Below are positions 14,329 to 18,658 of a stretch of 18,658 nucleotides of DNA, piece by piece. Where the stretch lies: assembly GCA_017428585.1 (NCBI GenBank), contig JAFRQN010000250.1, positions 1 to 18,658 on the forward strand, in the 5' to 3' direction. The DNA is from Bacteroidota bacterium (GTDB lineage Bacteria > Bacteroidota > Ignavibacteria > Kapaibacteriales > UBA2268). A model generated the notes under the pieces. It ran no database searches, was not told the DNA's origin, and saw only the letters and a program-made list of their open reading frames with translations. The position numbers and the translations under genes are program-made. Position 1 is the first letter of the stretch. Every line of letters starts with the position of its first letter.

Positions 14329-14679
14329 ATGGAAGCAAGAGCATTAAAAAAACAAATAAGATTGTCGCCTAGAAAAATGCGATTAGTTATAGATTTAATT
14401 CGTGGAAAAAAAGCAGCTGATGCTTTAAATATTTTACATTTCCACCCAAAACATGCTGCTAAAGAAGCTGAAATGGTATTGCGTTCAGCTATAGCAAATT
14501 TGCATAATAAAGCACAAGAAGCTGGTGAACGTATAAATGATAATGATATTTATGTAAAAATGGTTCAAGTTAATTGCGGTCCATTTTTTAAGAGAATTTT
14601 ACCAGCTCCACAAGGTAGAGCTTTTAGAATTAGAAAAAGAAGTAATCATTTAACTATTATTGTAGGCACAGATAAATAA
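14329..14679 (+). CDS. rplV: 50S ribosomal protein L22
   Basis: 116-residue large-subunit protein whose beta-hairpin forms part of the exit tunnel opposite L4. Conserved text includes 'IRLSPRKMRLVIDLIRGKKAADALNIL', 'LRSAIANLHNKAQE', and the hairpin tip region 'GPFFKRILPAPQGRAFRIRKRSNHL', the site of erythromycin-resistance changes; it looks wild type. AAGAGG lies before the ATG. Tight spacing on both sides (8 and 10 bases) indicates co-translation with rpsS and rpsC. Confidence 0.98.
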   Translation: MEARALKKQIRLSPRKMRLVIDLIRGKKAADALNILHFHPKHAAKEAEMVLRSAIANLHNKAQEAGERINDNDIYVKMVQVNCGPFFKRILPAPQGRAFRIRKRSNHLTIIVGTDK

Positions 14680-14689
14680 GGAGCATTTT

Positions 14690-15343
14690 GTGGGACAAAA
14701 AACTAATCCAATAGGTTTCAGACTAGGCGTTATTAAAACATGGGACGCGAATTGGTTTGATAGTGACAATAAAAATATCGCAGCTAAATTATCTGAAGAT
14801 ATTAAAGTCCGAAATTATATAAAAGCACGTAAAAGTAAAGCTGGTATTTCAAGAATTCTTGTTGAGAGAACTCAAAAAATGATGCGTATTCATATCAGTT
14901 CTGCTAAACCAGGTCTCATTATTGGTAGAAGCGGAGCAGATATTGCTTCATTAGAAGAGGAATTACACCGTCTAACAAATCAGGATGTAAAAATTTATAT
15001 AGATGAAATAAAACACCCTGAATTAGATGCTAAATTAGTTGCTGACAATATTAGTTCTCAATTAGAAGGTCGCGCTAGTTTTAGACGTGTTATGAAAAGA
15101 GCTGTAAGCGATACAATGCGTGGTGGAGCACAAGGTATTAAAGTTATGTGTTCTGGACGTTTAGGTGGCGCAGAAATGGCAAGAACTGAAGTTTACAAAG
15201 AAGGTAGAACTCCTTTACATACTTTAAGAGCTGATATAGATTATGCTACTTCTGAAGCATTAACTATTTATGGTATAATTGGCGTAAAAGTATGGATTTG
15301 TAAGGGAGAAATTATCGGTAAACGAGGCAGTGAAAACAAATAA
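14690..15343 (+). CDS. rpsC: 30S ribosomal protein S3
   Basis: 217-residue protein at the mRNA entry channel of the 30S subunit. The N-terminal 'MGQKTNPIGFRLGVIKTWDANWF' is canonical. A type II KH domain carries the GXXG loop 'GRSG' (79-82) in 'GLIIGRSGADI'. The C-terminal domain has 'RRVMKRAVSDTMRGGAQGIKV', 'GRLGGAEMARTE' and 'GEIIGKRG'. It starts with GTG, with AAGGAG eight bases upstream. Its C-terminus is short, as in many non-proteobacterial S3 proteins. The gap to rplP is 52 bases. Confidence 0.98.
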   Translation: MGQKTNPIGFRLGVIKTWDANWFDSDNKNIAAKLSEDIKVRNYIKARKSKAGISRILVERTQKMMRIHISSAKPGLIIGRSGADIASLEEELHRLTNQDVKIYIDEIKHPELDAKLVADNISSQLEGRASFRRVMKRAVSDTMRGGAQGIKVMCSGRLGGAEMARTEVYKEGRTPLHTLRADIDYATSEALTIYGIIGVKVWICKGEIIGKRGSENK

Positions 15344-15395
15344 ATAATTAATTTTTGAATAAAAAAGTAAAATTTTATAAATACGGCGAAATAAA

Positions 15396-15818
15396 ATGTT
15401 AGCACCAAAAAGAATAAAACACCGTAAGACAATGCGCGGCAGAATGACAGGAAAAGCTGAAAGAGGTTCTTTGGTATCCTTTGGTTCTTATGGATTAAAA
15501 GCATTAGAACCTTACTGGATTACTAATAGGCAAATAGAAGCTGCCCGTATTGCAATAACTAGATATTTAAAAAGAGATGGTAAAGTTTGGATCCGTATCT
15601 TTCCAGATAAACCATATACAAAAAAACCTGCAGAAACTCGAATGGGTTCTGGTAAGGGAAATCCAGAAGGTTGGGTTGCTGTTGTTAGACCAGGACGTAT
15701 TATGTTCGAAGTAGATGGAGTTTCTAAAGAGGATGCACAAGAAGCTATGCGTTTAGCAAGCCATAAACTTCCTATAAAAACTAAATTTGTTTCACGTATT
15801 GATTTGGTGACAGAATAA
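15396..15818 (+). CDS. rplP: 50S ribosomal protein L16
   Basis: 140-residue large-subunit protein near the A-site tRNA elbow. Signatures are 'MLAPKRIKHRKTMRGRMTG', 'GLKALEPYWITNRQIEAARIAI', 'GKVWIRIFPDKPYTKKPAETRMGSGKGNPEGWVAVV' (read in parts), and the end 'ASHKLPIKTKFV'. The residue after 'NPE' is Gly where Tyr is common, a minor change. No clear Shine-Dalgarno sequence precedes the ATG. Its TAA stop overlaps the ATG of rpmC by one base (TAATG), which suggests translational coupling. Confidence 0.98.
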   Translation: MLAPKRIKHRKTMRGRMTGKAERGSLVSFGSYGLKALEPYWITNRQIEAARIAITRYLKRDGKVWIRIFPDKPYTKKPAETRMGSGKGNPEGWVAVVRPGRIMFEVDGVSKEDAQEAMRLASHKLPIKTKFVSRIDLVTE

Positions 15819-16021
15819 TGAAAGCAAGAAAAGCAAAAGATTTACGCGAACTTTCAACTGAAGAATTGTTGAAAGTATTAAAAGATGCAGAGGATACTTT
15901 GCAAAAACAATCTATCCAGCATTCTCTTAAACAATTACAAGATACTGCATATTTGAAAATCATAAGAAAAGATATCGCAAGAATGAAAACAATTATTCAT
16001 GAACGTCAAATTAATGGGTAG
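15818..16021 (+). CDS. rpmC: 50S ribosomal protein L29
   Basis: 67-residue, two-helix large-subunit protein beside the tunnel exit and L23. It has the family pattern 'ARKAKDLRELSTEELLKVLKDAEDTLQ' with a second helix 'LKIIRKDIARMKTIIHER'. The usual 'FRLRFQ' core is diverged here to 'LQKQSIQHSLKQLQDT', as in other fast-evolving L29 proteins. The call is supported by position between rplP and rpsQ. Its ATG overlaps the rplP stop, and rpsQ starts five bases after its stop. Confidence 0.93.
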   Translation: MKARKAKDLRELSTEELLKVLKDAEDTLQKQSIQHSLKQLQDTAYLKIIRKDIARMKTIIHERQING

Positions 16022-16026
16022 CAAAA

Positions 16027-16299
16027 ATGGAAGAAAATAAAGAAATAAAGGTTTCTAGGAAAAGAATATTACAAGGCAAGGTTACTTCTGATAAAACAGA
16101 TAAAACTATTGTTGTTACAGTTGAAAGACTTGTAATGCATCCTATTTATAAAAAATTCTTTAAAAGAACAAAAAAATTTATGGCTCATGATGAAGAAAAT
16201 CAATGTCATGTTGGTGATACTGTAAGAATTAAAGAATCAAGACCATTAAGTGCACGTAAACGTTGGGTGCTTGAATCTATTGTTTCAAGAGCTAAATAA
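16027..16299 (+). CDS. rpsQ: 30S ribosomal protein S17
   Basis: 90-residue primary rRNA-binding protein of the 30S body with an OB-fold. Family landmarks are 'QGKVTSDKTDKTIVVTVERLVMHPIYKKFFKRTKKF' (read in parts), 'CHVGDTVRIKESRPLSARKRWVL' and the basic C-terminus. The first eight residues (Met-Glu-Glu-Asn-Lys...) are a slightly acidic N-terminal lead before the conserved 'RKRILQGKV'. It lies five bases after rpmC and 23 before rplN. Confidence 0.97.
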   Translation: MEENKEIKVSRKRILQGKVTSDKTDKTIVVTVERLVMHPIYKKFFKRTKKFMAHDEENQCHVGDTVRIKESRPLSARKRWVLESIVSRAK

Positions 16300-16322
16300 T
16301 TTTAATTTAGGAGTTTTTAATA

Positions 16323-16691
16323 ATGATTAGAGAAGAAGCGAATTTAATGGTTGCCGATAATTCAGGAGCTAAACGTGTACGTTGTATTAGAGTACTCGGC
16401 GGTCATGGGAAAAAATATGCTAGTGTTGGTGATGTTATTGTTGTTGCTGTTAAATCAGCAATTCCTAATACACCAGTAAAAAAAGGAACAGTACAAAAAG
16501 CCGTTATAGTTCGTACTAAAAAAGAAATCGGACGTAAAGATGGTTCTTATATAAAATTTGATGAAAATGCAGTAGTGATCTTAAATGATAAGGGAGAACC
16601 AAAAGGTACACGTATATTTGGACCTGTTGCAAGAGAGCTACGTGAAAAAAATTATATGAAGATTGTATCCTTAGCTCCAGAAGTTTTGTAA
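16323..16691 (+). CDS. rplN: 50S ribosomal protein L14
   Basis: 122-residue large-subunit protein at the subunit interface, forming bridges with 16S rRNA and the binding site of the silencing factor RsfS. Canonical from end to end: 'REEANLMVADNSGAKRVRCIRVLGG', 'DVIVVAVKSAIPN', 'VKKGTVQKAVIVRTKKEI', 'FDENAVVILNDKGEPKGTRIFGPVARELRE' (in parts) and 'MKIVSLAPEVL'. Exact family length. TTAGGAG precedes the ATG. Confidence 0.98.
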   Translation: MIREEANLMVADNSGAKRVRCIRVLGGHGKKYASVGDVIVVAVKSAIPNTPVKKGTVQKAVIVRTKKEIGRKDGSYIKFDENAVVILNDKGEPKGTRIFGPVARELREKNYMKIVSLAPEVL

Positions 16692-16716
16692 TAGATTTTA
16701 ATAAACTGGTAAAATA

Positions 16717-17037
16717 ATGAAATTAAAAATAAAAAAAGGTGATACAGTAAAAGTTATTGCAGGTAACTATAAAGGACAAGTTGGTAGAGTATTAAATGTT
16801 GATAGCGAAAAAATGAAAATACTTGTAGAACAGGTAAATGTAAGAGCTAAACATACAAAACCAAACCAACAAAATCAAAAAGGCGGCATTATTCATAAAG
16901 AAATGCCTATTCATTATTCCAATGTGATGATGCTTGATTCTGATAAAAAAGCAACACGTATTGGTATTAAAGAAAAAGAGAGCAATGGTCGTATAGAAAA
17001 AGTACGTTTTGCTCGTACAAATAAAAAGGATTTATAA
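16717..17037 (+). CDS. rplX: 50S ribosomal protein L24
   Basis: 106-residue assembly-initiating large-subunit protein with a KOW motif at the N-terminus: 'KIKKGDTVKVIAGNYKGQVGRVL' (3-25). It continues with 'VEQVNVRAKHTKPNQQNQKGGII' and 'MPIHYSNVMMLDSDKKATRIGI', all typical of bacterial L24. The start ATG has only a weak upstream site (CTGGTAAAATA). Spacing is 25 bases after rplN and 19 before rplE. Confidence 0.98.
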   Translation: MKLKIKKGDTVKVIAGNYKGQVGRVLNVDSEKMKILVEQVNVRAKHTKPNQQNQKGGIIHKEMPIHYSNVMMLDSDKKATRIGIKEKESNGRIEKVRFARTNKKDL

Positions 17038-17056
17038 TATTAAAATATAGAGTACA

Positions 17057-17713
17057 ATGGCAAAACCACAAACAAATAATCAATCATTAGGCGGTAAATC
17101 AACAGTAAAACGTGGTGATTTCCCTATTGAAGGAAAACGTTTAGAAGAAGTTAAAACGCCACCACCACCGCCGAGATTAAAAGAATTTTATGAAAAAGAG
17201 GTTGTTCCAGCATTAAAAAAGAAATTCGAATTTAAATCTGTTATGCAAATACCTAAGTTGCAAAAAATTACTTTAAATATGGGTATTGGTGATGCAACAC
17301 AAGATATTAAATTGTTACAAAGTGCTGTGAATGAACTTGAATTAATTTCAGGACAAAGACCTGTTGTTACGAGAGCAAAAAAAGCTATTTCTAATTTTAA
17401 ATTACGCCAAGGTATGCCTATTGGTTGTAAAGTTACATTAAGAAAAGCTCGTATGTATGAATTTCTTGATAGATTTGTAAATATTGCCGCTCCACGTATC
17501 AGAGACTTCAGAGGCTTTTCAGATAAAAGTTTTGATGGTCGTGGTAACTATACAATAGGTATTAAGGAACAAATTATTTTTCCTGAGATAGATGTAGATA
17601 AAGTTAGCAAAATCTCAGGTTTAGATATTACATTCGTGATTAAAGCAAGAAATGATGATGAAGCAAGAGCTTTATTAACAGAATTTGGTTTTCCATTTTC
17701 AAAGAGAGTTTAG
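17057..17713 (+). CDS. rplE: 50S ribosomal protein L5 with N-terminal extension
   Basis: 218-residue large-subunit protein that binds 5S rRNA and the P-site tRNA. The conserved body begins at Arg40: 'RLKEFYEKEVVPALKKKF', then 'VMQIPKLQKITLNMGIGDA', 'GQRPVVTRAKKAISNFKLRQGMPIGCKVTLR', 'DRFVNIAAPRIRDFRGFS' and 'GIKEQIIFPEID'. The family is normally about 180 residues, so residues 1-39 are extra. This extension is basic and polar and ends in five consecutive prolines (35-39). No internal start codon fits the standard N-terminus, and a GAG lies just before the chosen ATG, so the extension is probably translated. It sits in the usual place between rplX and rpsN. Confidence 0.96.
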   Translation: MAKPQTNNQSLGGKSTVKRGDFPIEGKRLEEVKTPPPPPRLKEFYEKEVVPALKKKFEFKSVMQIPKLQKITLNMGIGDATQDIKLLQSAVNELELISGQRPVVTRAKKAISNFKLRQGMPIGCKVTLRKARMYEFLDRFVNIAAPRIRDFRGFSDKSFDGRGNYTIGIKEQIIFPEIDVDKVSKISGLDITFVIKARNDDEARALLTEFGFPFSKRV

Positions 17714-17716
17714 ATA

Positions 17717-17986
17717 ATGTCAAAATTAAGTGTAATCGCTCGTAATGAGAAAAGAAAACGTTTAGTAGAAAAATATGCTCAAAAACGTCGCGAATTAAAA
17801 GAAGCAGGCGACTGGGAAGCATTGCAGCTATTACCTCGTAATAGTGCACCAACAAGACTACGTAATCGTTGTTCAATAACAGGTAAAGGCAAAGGTGTAT
17901 ACCGTAAATTTGGTATTTGCCGTAATCAATTTCGTCAATTGTCTTTGGAAGGTAAAATACCAGGTATCCGTAAGGCAAGTTGGTAA
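17717..17986 (+). CDS. rpsN: 30S ribosomal protein S14, zinc-independent type
   Basis: 89-residue protein of the 30S head. It has the long form with 'MSKLSVIARNEKRKRLVEKYAQKRREL' and 'LPRNSAPTRLRNRCSITGKGKGVYRKFGICRNQFRQLSLEGKIPGIRKASW' (read in parts). Only two single cysteines remain (in 'NRCSITG' and 'GICRNQ') and no CxxC pair, so it is the C-minus type that does not bind zinc. It starts three bases after the rplE stop. Confidence 0.98.
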   Translation: MSKLSVIARNEKRKRLVEKYAQKRRELKEAGDWEALQLLPRNSAPTRLRNRCSITGKGKGVYRKFGICRNQFRQLSLEGKIPGIRKASW

Positions 17987-18008
17987 TATATTTATTTAGG
18001 ATAAAAGA

Positions 18009-18404
18009 ATGCCAGTAACAGATCAAATAGCAGATTATTTAACAAGAATTAGAAACGCAGGAAGTGCAAAACATAAAACTGTGTTAATCCCAAGCTCTAA
18101 ACTTAAGGTCGCAATTACAGAAATTTTAAAAGACCAAGGATATATTACTGATTTTGAGCTAATTAAAGATAATATTCAAGATCAAATAAAAATTTATTTA
18201 CGTTATTTCGGTGGTGCTCCTGCTATTAGAGAAATTAAACGTATTAGCAAACCAGGAAGACGTGTATATGTGTCAGCAGATAATCTTCCAAGAATAAAAA
18301 ATGGACTTGGTACAGCCATCATCTCTACTTCTCAAGGTGTGATGAGTGAAAAACAAGCTAAAAAGTTTAATATTGGTGGTGAATTTATTTGTTCACTTTG
18401 GTAA
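18009..18404 (+). CDS. rpsH: 30S ribosomal protein S8
   Basis: 131-residue primary rRNA-binding protein of the 30S platform; in E. coli it also represses the spc operon by binding mRNA near rplE. Family motifs are 'DQIADYLTRIRNAG' (5-18), 'IPSSKLKVAITEILKDQGYI', 'RISKPGRRVYVSADNLPRI' and 'GLGTAIISTSQGVMSEKQAKK', ending 'GGEFICSLW'. Length matches. TTTAGGAT lies before the ATG. It follows rpsN by 22 bases and precedes rplF by 21. Confidence 0.98.
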   Translation: MPVTDQIADYLTRIRNAGSAKHKTVLIPSSKLKVAITEILKDQGYITDFELIKDNIQDQIKIYLRYFGGAPAIREIKRISKPGRRVYVSADNLPRIKNGLGTAIISTSQGVMSEKQAKKFNIGGEFICSLW

Positions 18405-18425
18405 TTTATTGTAGGAGATTAGAAA

Positions 18426-18658
18426 GTGTCTAACGTAGAAAAAAAATCACAAGAAGAAATAAAAAAAGTTTCTAGAGTCGGGAAAAAACCGGTTATTATT
18501 CCGGAAAAAGTACAAGTAAAAATAGAAAATTCTGTACTCAATGCAAAAGGTCCATTAGGTGAGTTAAATGTACAACTTCCTAAGGAATTAAATTGTTCTA
18601 TTGATAACGGTGCACTCAATATTGATATTGATGCATACGATAAAAAACATCGCGCTTT
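18426..18658 (+). CDS. rplF: 50S ribosomal protein L6, partial (5' end)
   Basis: The first 77 codons of L6, cut by the window end. The conserved start 'SRVGKKPVIIPEKVQVKI' begins only at residue 16, followed by 'LNAKGPLGELNVQLP', the typical L6 KGP-G-L motif. Residues 1-15 (Met-Ser-Asn-Val-Glu-Lys-Lys-Ser-Gln-Glu-Glu-Ile-Lys-Lys-Val) are a charged extension not found in most L6 proteins. The GTG at 18426 was chosen because AGGAG lies nine bases before it and there is no alternative start at residue 16 (the preceding codon is GTT). L6 binds 23S rRNA near the sarcin-ricin loop and factor-binding site. Confidence 0.95.
   Translation, partial: MSNVEKKSQEEIKKVSRVGKKPVIIPEKVQVKIENSVLNAKGPLGELNVQLPKELNCSIDNGALNIDIDAYDKKHRA

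Noticed and set aside
17640..18026. 128-residue open frame antisense to rpsN
   Set aside because: It covers the rplE end and all of rpsN in antisense; the translation is a Tyr/Leu-rich mirror of ribosomal sequence.
1..18658. CRISPR array, tRNA/rRNA gene, insertion sequence or prophage
   Set aside because: No regularly spaced repeats, no cloverleaf or rRNA-like GC-richer segment, no transposase or integrase, and gene order in the ribosomal part is fully conserved.

Overview
The window is AT-rich throughout. It looks like a chromosomal segment of a Bacteroidota/Chlorobiota-type (FCB group) bacterium. The evidence is a secreted protein with a C-terminal type IX secretion sorting domain, a secreted protein whose signal peptide ends in the Bacteroidota-like Tyr-Ser-Gln, several genes without a good Shine-Dalgarno sequence, and 'TAnnTTTG'-like promoter boxes. 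The phylum-level placement is an inference; Ignavibacteria- or Kapabacteria-like lineages would fit, but I cannot resolve it from sequence alone.

Positions 1-6400 hold accessory and housekeeping genes. A 748-residue T9SS cargo protein with Asp-box (BNR) motifs converges on a small secreted protein of unknown function, and the two share a bidirectional terminator. Then come two genes for membrane subunits of respiratory complex I (nuoJ, nuoK), cut off from the rest of the nuo operon. They are followed at short spacing by an NTF2/SnoaL-like lipoprotein and a cyclophilin-type prolyl isomerase lipoprotein. This cluster ends at a second bidirectional terminator shared with a convergent mannose-1-phosphate guanylyltransferase gene (manC).

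Positions 6401-6734 are a 334-base gene-free region between divergent manC and rpsL. It contains a 20-bp tandem repeat and an 18-bp perfect palindrome.

Positions 6735-10984 are the str operon: rpsL (S12), rpsG (S7), an EF-G gene and tuf (EF-Tu). The EF-G is not canonical: its domain IV tip residues are replaced, and its GTPase-domain motifs resemble the mitochondrial EF-G2 / spirochaete spdEFG2 ribosome-recycling group.

Positions 11158-18658 are the S10-spc cluster in standard order: rpsJ, rplC, rplD, rplW, rplB, rpsS, rplV, rpsC, rplP, rpmC, rpsQ, rplN, rplX, rplE, rpsN, rpsH and a partial rplF. Candidate RNA structures lie in the only two sizeable gaps: a long hairpin plus a possible Shine-Dalgarno-masking stem before rpsJ, and a possible pseudoknot before rplB. 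L5 carries an N-terminal extension of about 38 residues with five consecutive prolines, and L6 one of about 15 residues.

Most of the window is conserved translation machinery. I see no CRISPR array, mobile element, tRNA or rRNA, and no clear multi-gene novel system. The most interesting signals are the divergent EF-G in the str operon, the putative leader RNAs, the L5 extension and a possible dual translation start in the cyclophilin gene.
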